DNA from: Rhizopus sp. PT2906
Taxonomy: Eukaryota; Mucoromycota; Mucoromycetes; Mucorales; Rhizopodaceae
Assembly: GCA_025529335.1 (NCBI GenBank)
Contig: JAMYHX010000025.1
Location: 62,001 to 126,000 of the forward strand
Reading direction: 5' to 3'
DNA: 64,000 nt
The first letter of the stretch is position 1; each line of letters starts with the position of its first letter. The position numbers were made by a program, and so were the translations under genes. Positions 1 to 10,428 of the stretch are shown here, one piece after another. The notes beneath the pieces are model-generated. The model did not search any database. It saw only the letters and a program-made list of their open reading frames with translations, and was not told where the DNA came from.

Positions 1-133
1 TGGATCGAAAAAGGGACCTTGAAGGTTGGTCGAATTTCGTTTTTTCATTGGCTGAAATTTTTGTCACTTCAAACTTGAACTTTGTCACTATTAAATATCA
101 AAAGTAGATTCCCTCATTTTAACAAAGAGAAAA
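1..133. other. Edge region with TTGGTCGAA motif
   Basis: Non-coding left edge, upstream of the first gene. The 9-mer ttggtcgaa occurs here (about 26-34) and again at about 2731 and 2821, flanking decayed transposase sequence. It may therefore belong to a transposon terminus. Nothing else is recognisable. Confidence 0.3.
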
Positions 134-896
134 ATGATAATGCGATCGCTACTACTACAACATAGCCCATGTATTAGACAAGCTTATACATATTCAACCA
201 TTCCAAAAAAGGCAGCAGGTAGATTTACAAGTAACAGATTGATTGCAGAATCAACAAAGACCAGTTATAATGAAGTACAGAGGACTCTAGTGTACATTGG
301 TAAGATTCAAATCTCAGAAATAAAAAAGAGAGTGAGTGAGTGAACCTTACTAAATAAACATGTAGGGCCATTTGCGGATTCCGTGAAAAAATACAAAATG
401 ACAGCTTCATTTTTTGGTATTTGTGGTATTATTGCCGTACCTAGTTTAATAAGTACAGGGCAGGCACCTATTTTAAGTGTAGCACTTGGTAAGAATATAT
501 GTACATGTATATATTTAATTATCGAATGCTAATATAAGACATATCAATATAGCTGGGATATCAGCTGTTACGCCTGCCTTATTTGTACACTTTTATACAA
601 AAGGATATGTGACCAAATTGATTGTTTATGATGACATAAAGAACGTTGAAAAGGAAAGAAAAAAACCAAAGGAAATGAAAGACAAGTATATTGGATTAGA
701 GACTGTATCATTCTGGGGCCGATTCAAAGAAGAAAACATGTGGTTATCTCAGCTTAGATATAAGTCAACAACAAAGGGTCTTATTTGGCAACAAAAAACA
801 GGGCCTAAGCATACATTTACTCTTGAAAGGGAAATTGTGGAAGCTGATCCATATTTAAGAGCATTAGCCAAGCGTGTGGAAAAAAGAGAGATATAA
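134..896 (+). CDS. TMEM70-like mitochondrial inner-membrane protein
   Basis: Three exons, join(134..299,366..488,553..896), about 210 aa. The introns are GT-AG and 64-66 nt, and phase is kept across both. The N-terminus is rich in Arg/Ser/Thr and looks like a mitochondrial presequence. Two hydrophobic segments follow (around residues 65-100), and the second runs into a motif like VTPALFVHFYTKGYV, very close to the VTPVLLHFITKGYV segment of TMEM70. The C-terminal half is soluble and charged. TMEM70-family proteins assist assembly of ATP synthase and complex I in animals, and the role in fungi is inferred. The start could be Met at 134 or the next Met two codons later. It could instead belong to the related TMEM186/TMEM223 group. 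It is followed by a transposon graveyard. Confidence 0.6.
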
Positions 897-1090
897 CTTG
901 GATAAATAAAAAGGAGAGTAATAGACTTACGCAAAGGTTAAAAATAAAATACATAAAAGGAGGCGGCATACAAATGAGAGTAATAAGTACCAAGGAGAGA
1001 GAATATAAAGAATTATACAGTTAGTTATGTAAGGTTATTATTATTATATATAACTTACCCTGAAGGCATCTAGATGTGTCCTAGCGATAA

Positions 1091-1310
1091 CTAGGACGGA
1101 GAATCATCGTCTAAACGTATGCTAGTTCTTGGTTGCTCCTGATCGTCCACTCTTCTTTGACGTCCTGTAGGAGCAACAGCAACCCGGCTAAACCTATCAG
1201 GAACCATGCCATTACATCGAAGCTCACGAAGGATGTGCATGTAGTTGAGGCAAGTAGCAACATCCCTGTTCCATAAGCGATATCTATCTGGTGCTGCCAT
1301 GGCGGGTCTA
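1091..1310 (-). pseudogene. Fanzor/TnpB-like C-terminal relic (RuvC-III end)
   Basis: The minus-strand frame reads a Cys-containing segment (CINPYC) followed by LWNRDVATCLNYMHIL and VPDRF. That layout, a zinc ribbon remnant, then (W)NRD with the RuvC-III Asp, then a helix and a Pro-x-Arg-Phe tail, is typical of the C-terminus of Fanzor/TnpB-type nucleases. Only about 50-70 residues remain. At about 1308 it abuts a fragment of a different transposase on the same strand, so it is a rearranged relic and not a gene. I am less sure of this family call than of the second relic at 3.9-4.2 kb. Confidence 0.45.
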
Positions 1311-1618
1311 CAGTATGGATTGATGCATCTACATGTCCGTACACTCCCACTTATGAACCTAGTCAAAACGCTCCTGAATTTTTTCTTCACTGTTCCTATC
1401 GACATGCTGAAATTGGGCTTTTTTGAGCGACAAGTTACATTCAGTTCTTACAAAATTGTAGACAGTGCTTTTAGAGGCCTTGAGATCTTGACACTTTTGT
1501 AACCGCTGCTCCATTACTTGCTCCAAGATGGCTGAAGGATTTTCATCTATGTACTCCAAGATCACTTGCTTGTATTCTTCATGAAGTATACGCGAGCGAC
1601 CGGTTTTCTTATGCTTTA
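1308..1618 (-). pseudogene. IS630/Tc1-like transposase N-terminal fragment
   Basis: The minus-strand frame from about 1618 encodes a helix-turn-helix-like region (ILEYIDENPSAILEQVMEQ, then SKSTVYNFVR) followed by IQERFD, a stop codon, then VHKWECTDM. This is the usual layout of the DNA-binding half of an IS630-type transposase leading to the first catalytic strand. The Trp expected after RFD is TAG (TGG to TAG). The DDE catalytic core is absent. The fragment is fused to the Fanzor-like relic downstream. Confidence 0.6.
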
Positions 1619-1649
1619 TAAAAATACTATCAGAATCCGTTTTGCAAGA

Positions 1650-2699
1650 AGAAAATTAATAGGCAGCAGTACCAGAACTATTCAGAGAAAGAAAAGGATA
1701 GGGCTATCCAGACGTATATGTTTACTTCTCTTAGTTACAGCAAGGCTGGAGAGAAGTATGACATACCTGAATCTACCTTGAAATCTTGGGTTAAAGCAGC
1801 AAAAGAAGCATCCAAAAAAGAAGAGATATTAGAAGTGGATAATGCTATTGAAGAGTAACCAAAAAGGGAATCAGCACCTTCGCAAGCTGAAGGAGGAGCA
1901 TATGAAGTCTTTGGACAACAGCCCGGTAGCCACGCTAGATCAAATGGTTGACACCCTCAGCGATAAATTCGAAGGTCTTAGTATTTCTAAATCTGGTGTA
2001 GACAAGCACCTGAAAGAAAGCTGCTCTTACACGTTAAAGAGAATTACAAAGATTCCTGCCAAACGAAGCTCTCCTGACGTTGTTGAGCTAAGACTTAGAG
2101 CTTTTGAGGCGTGGATTAAAGACTCTAATATCAGTTTTATGCAAAGCTGTATCTTTATTGATGAATCTGGGTTCAATCTTCATACTGTAAGAAGCCAGGG
2201 CAGATCAAAGAAACGTGAGTCTGCAAAAGTTGTAGTGGCAACCGCCAGGAAACCATCAGTTTCCATACTAGAGGCAATTTGTTCCCTTGGTGTTGTTAAT
2301 GTTGGGCTCAAGGTAACTAAAACTGGTACAAGATGGAAGAAGTTCATGCATTTCTTGTACACGTCATAGATGTTCTTGATAAACACAACTTGAAAAGTTG
2401 CAATTTAGTCATGGATAATGCACCTATCCATAAGCCTGAAAAGATCACAGAGGAGGTCAACAAGAGAGGATATAGGATAGTATACCTTCCACTTTACTCC
2501 CCTTTCTTAAATCCAATAGAAGAACTTTGGACCAAGGTAAAAAACACTTGTTCGCAGATCTCCAATGATAAATCGCGACAACTTAGTAGCAAGAATAAGA
2601 GAGGCTGCAGAGAAAGTGACTCCTGAGGACTGTCAGAGCTGGACTAGGCATTCCGAATCCTTCTTTGAGCGTTGTTTAAATGAAGAAGAGCTTCTTTAA
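1650..2699 (+). pseudogene. IS630/Tc1-like DDE transposase, frameshifted
   Basis: Nearly full-length but broken transposase. An N-terminal helix-turn-helix (AGEKYDIPESTLKSW, about 1740-1790) is followed by a stop and frame change near 1855. The catalytic strand CIFIDESGFNLH (Asp) comes next, then a second frame change near 2330, then LVMDNAPIH (Asp) and SPFLNPIEELW (Glu). A third frame change near 2555 leads to a tail ending at the TAA at 2697-2699. All three DDE residues survive, but three frame breaks make it inactive. It would have been a cut-and-paste transposase acting on its own terminal repeats. Confidence 0.8.
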
Positions 2700-3006
2700 T
2701 TCGATCATGTAGTTGAAAACTCATTGCAGCTTGGTCGAACTTCTTTTTACTTTTAGTCGAAAAGTTCTTTCTAATTTAATCGAAATAAGGTACACAAATG
2801 GACGAAATAGGCAAGTTCATTTGGTCGAAGCTGATGTGGAAATACTGTAAATTGGTTTCGTACGAAAATGTAAATTAACCTTCCGCAAATTTTATACCAA
2901 ATGTTTGGAAAGCCATTGCTCTTCATATTCAGTGCTTTGAGATTCTATGTTTATAAAAAAGAAGCTTTGACATGTTTATTTAAAGAATATAAAATAGAAA
3001 GAAAAA
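2700..3006. other. Non-coding flank with repeated GTCGAA motifs
   Basis: About 300 bases between two transposase relics. It holds several copies of a tcgaa core: ttggtcgaac at 2731, tagtcgaa near 2754, ggacgaa near 2801 and ttggtcgaag at 2821. These could be subterminal repeats of the element coded upstream. No gene is seen. Confidence 0.4.
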
Positions 3007-3590
3007 TCAATACTTCGTCGGCCCTCCTTCTGCCTCAATTACCACCTCATATCGAGCCTTCATGCTTCCGACCAAACATACCGTTAACCCAGGGCTTATT
3101 TTCTCCCATTCTTCTCTCAGTACAATGCTCAAATATTCAGTATTTCTTATCTCACTTCTTTTTTCCTTGATAAGTTTACCCAAAGCGTCCCAAACATGCT
3201 CTATCGGGTTCAAATCAGGACTTTGTGTAGGCCAGTACTCAATACCTCTGATCTGGTGGATTTCCTTCCACCATCGTACATAGCCACCAGTATGGCAGCT
3301 AGCTCCACCCTCTTGTAATATGAAGTTCCTTTCCTCTTGCTGGAAGAGTTGTGCGAACCAGGGATGAAAGCTTTGGGCTAAAATATTTATATATTTGTCT
3401 TGATCAACTGTGCCGTCAACCAAGACCAACGGGCCAAAACCGTTGGCATGAAAGCAGCTCCAAATCATCACTCCGCCACCTCCGTACTTCTTTGTTGGTA
3501 CAATATACTTAGCTTCATATCGTTCACCAACTTTTCTGATGACTCTGGTACCACCATGGTTACCGATAACGATGAAAAAAAAAAGAAAAC
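3007..3590 (-). pseudogene. Tc1/mariner transposase C-terminal fragment, catalytic Asp lost
   Basis: The minus-strand frame encodes the C-terminal half of a Tc1/mariner-type transposase: GGGGVMIWSCFHANGFGPL, the region corresponding to the second catalytic Asp, and SPDLNPIEHVWDAL with the terminal Glu. Where the family has Q-x-D-x-A/G-x-x-H, this copy reads LQEGGASCHTG, so the Asp is Gly. The N-terminal DNA-binding half and the first Asp are missing. At about 3580 the frame runs into an unrelated lysine-rich sequence of opposite orientation. This is a truncated, inactive copy. Confidence 0.8.
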
Positions 3591-3845
3591 AAAGCTCAGG
3601 CGTGAAGCAAGAAAAGCAAAAAGCCAAAAGACAAAAGACAAAAAACGGTAGCAAGCTCTTCATCGGTTATTTGCACTAGCTGTAAACAAACTGGCCACAA
3701 ACCATCGCACTCTCCAGATTGTCCTAATCATATCTTATCAAAAAACGAGGTTTTTAGTCGAAATTTGGGATAACAATTTAAAACATTCACAAGAAAGCTA
3801 CCGTTTGATCAATTTTAGCTTTAATATTCAAGCCTTATCTAATTA
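3580..3845 (+). pseudogene. Zinc-knuckle fragment of a repeated fungal element
   Basis: A plus-strand frame contains a Lys-rich stretch, a Ser run and a zinc-knuckle-like CxxC..H..C motif (CTSCKQTGHKPSHSPDC, about 3668-3725). It continues as PNHILSKNEVFSRNLG, then a stop, and KTFTRKLPFDQF. The fragment sits between an inverted mariner remnant and a Fanzor relic. It resembles the N-terminal part of a Mucorales repetitive-element protein, but I cannot name the family. Confidence 0.4.
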
Positions 3846-4192
3846 TTGTTTTAAAGAAGCCAAAAGTGGAAGTCCGAAAAGTTCCAAATAGAAAAATAGA
3901 AAGTATCTTTTATAGTATTTGGTACGGGAATGTTTGGCAAAGACTCGGTAAAGAGAAGCAGTTGGAGATCTCATCGCTGTTACAATTGATGAATACAAAA
4001 CTTCAAAAGTTTGCAATGCTTGTAGTAACGATCCTCTTGCAAGAATGTCTGAATTAAAAGGCTGTAGTGTCCTGGTTTGCAACACCTGCAAGACATTATA
4101 GCAACGAGATATCAACGCTTGCAAGAATATGCTGTCTATTTCTCTTTCAATTTGGGATGGAAGAGGTCGACCTTCGAAGTATAGAAGAAATT
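3846..4192 (+). pseudogene. Fanzor nuclease C-terminal relic (zinc ribbon + RuvC-III)
   Basis: The frame through 3958-4190 reads GDLIAVTIDEYKTSKVCNAC, then a ~20-residue spacer, CSVLVCNTCKTL, a TAG stop, then QRDINACKNMLSISL, and IWDGRGRP. This is the conserved end of Fanzor proteins: (V/I)DEyrTSk-C-x2-C, a second C-x2-C, (W)QRD carrying the RuvC-III Asp, N-A-x-x-N-M, and a Gly-Arg-Pro tail. The residue before QRD, normally Trp, is TAG. Upstream residues are frameshifted and the guide-binding and RuvC-I/II parts are absent. Fanzors are eukaryotic TnpB relatives that act as RNA-guided nucleases, and this copy is dead. Confidence 0.7.
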
Positions 4193-4528
4193 AAATGTTT
4201 TTTAAATCGCCGTAATGAACACGGTTTCCCTTCTGGGATAAAAATTGTTACAGGTAAAGAAGATGTCTGATAATTTTACTTGATCCAAGAACTTTCATTT
4301 TTACTTAATTTTTGTATAGTAGAAATACTAGTATTACCAATTAAGACTAAAGTCTTGTACCTTGTTGCCTGAGATTGAATTATTGTTTGGGTCCCTTTGG
4401 ACACTCCATTTCAATTGTCAATTGAAACTAGGTTGGGTCATGTTAATATTAAATCACCGCTCTTAACATTGTTGTTTCACACGCACAAATCGTTTTTTTT
4501 TTTTTCTCTCTTTCTCTTTGTGAGTGAA
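4193..4528. other. Promoter region of the DUF202 gene
   Basis: AT-rich non-coding sequence between the Fanzor relic and the next gene. A pure pyrimidine run of about 30 bases (roughly 4490-4520) lies directly upstream of the ATG at 4529, as seen at several other genes in the window. Confidence 0.4.
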
Positions 4529-5060
4529 ATGGCAGAAGAGCTCCAAGCACCAGAACGGTTTGGACTATGCAACGATGAAAAATGCTCGAGTTTCTTTAGA
4601 TATTTGGACGTTTCAGTACACACTTTTGTTGATGGACCTGATCCAAGAGATCACCTTGCCAACGAAAGGAATTTACTTACCTGGATACGGACTGGAACTA
4701 CTTTGTCGTTGATAGGTATAATGCTTGATTTTGGAATAACTATGATATTTAGCTTTTTTTTTAACTTGATTAGGATTTATTACACTAGTTGATTTGCCTA
4801 CTAAAAATTTTGCTCCTTCTTATTCATTTCCTTGGACAGAGGAACCAGCTTCGACGAGTGCAAAGATCATATCCTATGCTTTCATTGCTTTAGGATTCAC
4901 ATGCTTAATTGTCTCTTTATTTAATTACTTTCGAAACCAGAGACAGATAATAAGGAGGTTGCTCTGGGTTGGGCATGGTTGTATTGGATATTCAGTTGCA
5001 ATCATTACTATGATCTTTGTTGTGTTTATTATGGCTATGTCTTTAATGGAAACTCATTAA
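4529..5060 (+). CDS. DUF202 (YidH-like) three-TM membrane protein
   Basis: Two exons, join(4529..4715,4774..5060), 157 aa. It has the DUF202 signature RDHLANERNLLTWIRTG, then LSLIG joined across a 58-nt intron to FITLVDLP. Three hydrophobic segments follow: one around the splice junction, one near residues 90-110 (SYAFIALGFTCLIVSLF) and one at the C-terminus. DUF202 proteins are small integral membrane proteins and include the membrane part of VTC-type polyphosphate complexes. There is no SPX or catalytic domain here, so the specific function is unknown. The start at 4529 is preferred to the upstream in-frame Met at 4397, because the intervening codons form the pyrimidine-rich leader. Confidence 0.85.
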
Positions 5061-5342
5061 TCAAAGATGTAGCACTATATCTTTTTCACTGGGAGAAAAA
5101 AAAGCTCTTTGGTTATTCTCTTTCTCTCTTATCATCTCTTGTTTAGCAAATTGACTAAATAGAACACAAGGAACTAGTGCACGTGTATGTGTAAAATAAA
5201 AGATGCCTTCCTCTCTTGTTGCTGTGCGTATGTCCTGTAGGACTGACAGCAAGGACGCCTTTAAATAAAACAGAAAAATATAGGCAATAATGCTCTATTA
5301 TTATATTACCTACGTAAAAATCTACGCTCTCATTTGCTGATT

Positions 5343-5373
<31 letters not shown>

Positions 5374-5531
5374 ACAAGTACCTATATGATCATGTGAGGA
5401 ATGAACTAATACTATGAATAAATCATCCTCTTTAAGGATGATATATATGTAGTAACTATTCTGTTGTTTAGATAAATGAGCAATAGCTGCAATATCTCTT
5501 CTTTTATAATCCCTAATAAAAGGCCATAGTT
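5061..5531. other. 3' intergenic region with CT/TG microsatellite
   Basis: Both flanking genes end towards this interval, so it holds two 3' regions. A (CT)n run followed by (TG)n lies at about 5342-5372. No coding sequence is seen. Confidence 0.4.
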
Positions 5532-6176
5532 TTATTTACTTTCATCCCTTTCGTTCTCTTGGGCAAGTTTGGTCATCATTGCTCGGTATATCATCTTTTC
5601 CTTTTCTTCTCTTTGCTTATTAGCTACTGCAACTTTTGATAGCTCCTGTTTTACGAGCGCGTCTAATGATAATAACGGTTGTTGTTATTGTAGCAGTAGT
5701 AGTAAACATGATGCTTATATATGCGTACCTCCAGGGTTTTCAGCAAGGACTTGTTCTAATAACGTCTTGGCTTCGTCAACATTCTCTAGCCTTAGATAGG
5801 CTTGTCCCATGCGGAACTTTGTCTTTGTGTTTTTAGGATCTAGCTCAGAAGCTTTCTTTGCATAAAACAAAACGCGGTCCCAACGTTCCTGTTTTGCAAA
5901 AACTGCAGTCATATTGTTGTAAATCATGACTAATTGTGTATCAGAGGCTTCCTTATACTTTTCTTTTTCTTTAGTGCCTCCTAAAGCCTTCAAGTGAAGT
6001 AGGGCATTATAGTAATTTTGTAATGCTAAAGTATAAAAAAGGTCACTATCAAGGATCAGACTATTTCGTCGTCAGTGAATTAACTTGCCTTGTTTGTAAT
6101 CTTGCTTTTTAAACGCTTCGTTGCCTGCAAGACGATACTCGACGCCTTTATCATAGCTTTCGTCTGGTGTTCCCAT
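5532..6176 (-). CDS. Small TPR protein (FKBP/TTC9-like TPR tail)
   Basis: Three exons, complement(join(5532..5662,5729..6025,6089..6176)), 171 aa. The first intron (6026-6088) has a GC donor in the strong context ACAAG|GCAAGT. The protein has an N-terminal helix pair (EYRLAGNEAFKKQDYKQAL), a TPR with NNMTAVFAKQERWDRVLFYA, and a second, KTKFRMGQAYLRLENVDEAKTLLEQVL. It ends in a charged helix (ELSKVAVANKQREEKEK then IYRAMMTKL). The order three-helix TPR block then NPxD and a basic/acidic helix matches the C-terminal part of TPR immunophilins and TTC9 proteins. No peptidyl-prolyl isomerase domain is present. It is probably a cochaperone-type adaptor that binds Hsp90/Hsp70 tails (inferred). Confidence 0.7.
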
Positions 6177-6366
6177 TTACACAAAAAGAACAAAGAAACT
6201 GCGAGACTGTGCTTCGAGAAACATTCGAAAATGTACTTGTCTGGGTTTAGAATGAGCCAAGCACGACAAGTAGAAGACAATGAAACAGAGGCAGGCTTTT
6301 ATTCCTTTTTTTTTTTTTATTAAGGTTTATATGTTTTATACACACTGCAAAAAGTCTCTCTTTTTT

Positions 6367-9300
6367 TTAGAATCCAGAACGTATACGCATATCTTCAATC
6401 TTCTTTTGAACATCGGCCACTGATCGATCAAGTTCCTCAGCAATCATACGCTTCTTTTCTGCAGGCAATGAATTGAATTGTTCACACAAGTCACCATCAA
6501 TAACAGACTTGACAGGTATGTAGAAACTTCTATAAAGCAGATGGTCTCGTCCAGCAAGTGGAGGTGCTTCTGCTCTCATATGTACTTCAAGCATCTGAAA
6601 GAATTCGATATCTTCTTTTGATAAGAATGGAACATAAATAGAAATTGCTCCTGAGAATGATGTAGTCAATAAGACTTCTCTACCACCTGCCAAGAGGGTT
6701 GCCTTGTGGATGGATGTAATGATATCCCCAGTAAAGTATTCACATAAGCTCTCGACCTATACATACTGTCATTAAGGAGCTATAAAGTCATATAGTGTTG
6801 TTTTACCTTATTAGGAGCACCATGGAGATACCCTTTTTCATGATAGATTCTATTACCAGTCGTATCTTCATCTATTTCATGAGAAACAATTGAAGGCAGA
6901 CGATCGACAAAGAAATTGCCAAATTTATCTCCTCCAGCTACTGTCTCATAATCAACCATAGTGGTTGCTGTTATCCATCTTGGAACGGTATCGTCTGCAA
7001 ACACGACCAACCGATTGTCTGCATGCTTATATATAACATAGTGTACAGATTCTTGCACGTCTGTAGCTATAATTCTGTGGCCTTGTGTATGTAATGAAAC
7101 AATAGCATTGGGAATACTCTTTGTTTCGCACTTTCGCAGCATCTTCTTCTTACCAATGTCATATATACGAAGCGCCTTGCCTGCACCAACCAAAAGTCGT
7201 CCTTGGAAAGCTAATAGGGCATTAGGCACGTCATCAATGGGTGTCTTGTGTATGAAATGAAGACGCAACTGTCCATTTTCTGCTTGTACGACTCGATAGA
7301 CGTGCAAATATCCGGCTGTGCATGAACGAGGTGACAAGTTCACATTCTGTCCTGTACCAACAACAACGAATTGCTCGGAAGGATCAGATGCATGAGGGTT
7401 GTGACGAAACTGTACCATGGTAACGCTAAAGGCCGCTTCGTTTTCTTCCAATTCAATCAGGTCTAATGTCTTGCCTTCAAATGGCTCTATCAGACGAATG
7501 CAACTAGCCCACTTGCCAGGAGCGTTACGAACATGACCAAATTGAAGAGGGTCAAGGTTGATAATATCTTCGTCAATCTCATATCCTTCATTCTCTTTTT
7601 CTATAATTCCTTTTGCCTTTTCTGCAGGAGAAAACGTTGCGTGATCACTTTCCACAATAACAAATGTACGTGTTGGAGGGTGAAGAGCAAATTTTCTAGG
7701 CGTGTACTTTAATGGAATAGAAAATTGGTTGAATATGCTGCCTAATTTCTCTACTGTAAAGATTCTATTGAAAAATGTTAATTAAAAGAGTATAGTAGTA
7801 CTTTTTTTTCCTACCTTAGTGTGTTTCCTGCTACAGCTACGACACCTTCAGGGCATTGTTCACTAACAAATGCGCTACCATGTTCCAGCATTTCATAACT
7901 GAGAGGTGTGAGATAGAGTCTATTTTGGAAAGTATAGCTAACCCATGGCTTAGTGGATAAAGCCAAAACAGCAGGATGTCCTTGAATAGAGATCTTGAAC
8001 AGTTTGACACTCTTTGCTCCAATAAATCGAGCACGAGTATCTGATAGTTGACCAGTGATAGTGTCAAGAATGGTTCGAAGAAAGATACCATTGCTGAGAC
8101 CAATGTTAAGATATTGCGTGCCATGGCCTTGATCGGTATCCATCATTTCAATCATACACAAACTAGAAGGGACACCTTGAACAGCTTGCATCGAAACAGG
8201 TTCCAAGCATGAGTCAGGGTCAAGATTCAAAATACGAACAGTCTGATCATCACAACCGACAGCGACATAGCGTGATCTTACACGGCCTTCGGGCACCTCA
8301 CCTAGGGCTAAACTCGTGATATGTGAAGACATTTGCTTGCGCTCCTGGTGTTCATTCAATTGTCCCATGTTATCCATTTCAAAGTAAACGATCTGTCCAT
8401 TTGATAACGCAATTGCTACCTGTCGACTATTGGTAGCTGCTTCAGTAATCGTCTGTCCTTGAGGTGCTCTCCATTCGTTCACACGACGATCGGCACGAAT
8501 ATGACGGATACCGTGTGGATGAACCTGGACTAGTGCATCCTCACCCAACTGTTGAACGGCCAATGTTGGTGCATCGTTCAGGAAACCGCTATCTGTTACT
8601 TCCTCCACTGTTTCACCAATAGATAGGACAAGCGTAGCATTGGCGAATGAAACGACGATATAAGCGTCATATGAATCATCAGCTCGAAGCTTGGTTGTCC
8701 ACACAGCGCTTGGATTACCTGGCAGCTCGCTTACAGCCAACTCTGCAGCTTCCACGCCTTGATTGAGGATACGGAAAGTGGACAATGGACCTTTTCCACA
8801 AATGGCATATATACGAGGTGTTTCTTCATCTGCCAAGTTCAATACCTTGGATTCCATCATGGGTGCTAATGATTCCAATTCATCAACAAGTGTCAAATTC
8901 TTCAAAGGTCGAGGCTTAAAATAAACAAGAGGTATTTCATCTGAGCTTGCCTCTTGTTCCATATAGACCGTGGCTGATATTTCTGGATCATCAGCATCAT
9001 CTCCAAGTCCTTCAAAGAAATAATGGCGACTATAATGAAAAATGGAGTGAGAATGATTGTACGTTTTGACAACTGCGATTGTGAACTTACTGATTTCCAA
9101 ATTCATTTGCTGCAAAAAGGAAGCCACTCTTTAAGATGCATAATGAAGTTGCAGTTGGAATAGTGTCAAAGTATTTGATGGTCAAATCGTGAACGGTTCC
9201 ATCTGCATGATCCATAGTGATCTTGTACAAGTCACCTTCTTCCGATTGCAATAAAAAGAAGAATTGCGTTTTCTTTTCAACACGCATCTTATGGACTGCT

Positions 9301-10264
9301 GCGGCGATGATGATGATGCCTCTCTTTGGATCTTCTAATGGTTGAGCACGACGAGGGATAGGAATTCGAAGCTCTTCTGCGTCTGGGTGTTTGTAGGCGA
9401 TAAAGTTTTCTGTACAGACCAAAACACCTGAAGGACCATCGTTCCCACCAGGGACTATATGGAAAAGAATGAGTATTACATCTTTTTAACAGCTTTCAAA
9501 ACTAACCTGGAATGAGCATATTAGCTTTGCGATCTACAACTTCGCTCCATTTTCTTACAACGTGATTCAAACCAAGATCTAGTTCGTAATAAGTCAAACT
9601 CTTCTCGGCATTTTCCGCAGCTTGACCTGATGGATCGGTGTCAGCATCTGAATAGTCCACTTCAAGACAGGCAAAGGTTGGATTTTCAAAACCGACGTCA
9701 ACCGCAGTAATGTGGTGAATAATAGTATGACTCTTGTGAGCTTCCAAGGGAGAGGAGATGGTTAAATTGGCAGCTGAATCGCGATTAAGAATATAGACAA
9801 GCTTTTGCTTTTCAACAGCGCCAATCATAACTGCTCGACCTTTGGGATCGGCAGTCAGGTATTGACCTGGTACGATACGACGACAACCTGTCTTTCCATA
9901 AGTTTCTTGGTGCACTTTTTCAAATATGTTTTTTGTTGGGTTGTATTCTAAAATGACAATACGACCCGAGTCAGAACCAACGACAATGAAATCTAAAAAG
10001 AATGAGTTCATGTAAAGCAGTTCATTAGCAATATCTACCTTTATTGCCACCAGTGAGTCTGAATGGAGCAATACTGCGAATTAACCCAAAGCATTCATGT
10101 GAAAGAATCGTGTGTATCTTTCCTGAAGTTGGGTCAGGCTTTAGTAATTCTAAGCGTGTTTGTCGTGCCACGATGATTTCCTGTTGCTTAGTGCCAGAGA
10201 AATTACCATGGATTGCCTGGTTAATGGCTGTTGTTGGACTGATGGTTAGGTTGTATAAAAACAT
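6367..10264 (-). CDS. RSE1: Splicing factor 3B subunit 3 (SF3B3/Rse1/SAP130)
   Basis: Six exons, complement(join(6367..6756,6807..7764,7815..9029,9091..9454,9507..9992,10039..10264)), 1212 aa, against 1217 in human. The protein is colinear with SF3B3 throughout. It starts [10 protein letters not shown] and contains [90 protein letters not shown] and [11 protein letters not shown] near the C-terminus. The three WD-type beta-propellers shared with DDB1/CPSF160 are intact. SF3B3 is part of the U2 snRNP SF3b complex, which recognises the intron branch point in the nucleus. It is divergently transcribed from CWF19L1, another spliceosomal gene, with 164 bp between the start codons. Confidence 0.97.
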
Positions 10265-10428
10265 GATTATATAATTCCTCTCTTCTCTCTCTCCCCGACT
10301 TTATTTTTGTAGATGAGAGAAAAAGAAAGAGACATAAAGTGACGTGAAGTAAGCTACCTTACTGAGATTTAATTTGTGGCTTATCAATGTCAGCAAAGTA
10401 GCAATCGAAGGGAAACCTTTTAAACAGA
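10265..10428. promoter_or_regulatory. Shared divergent promoter of SF3B3 and CWF19L1
   Basis: Only 164 bp separate the two start codons, which face opposite ways. A pyrimidine-rich block (ctctcttctctctctcccc, about 10280-10300) serves the SF3B3 side, and a purine-rich block (gagagaaaaagaaagagac) follows at about 10315. No TATA box is obvious. Co-regulation of two spliceosome genes is inferred from this arrangement. Confidence 0.6.

Noticed and set aside
3195..3220. Sequence gggttcaaatcagg resembling a tRNA T-arm
   Set aside because: It encodes the SPDLNPIE motif of the mariner transposase on the minus strand, and no cloverleaf surrounds it.
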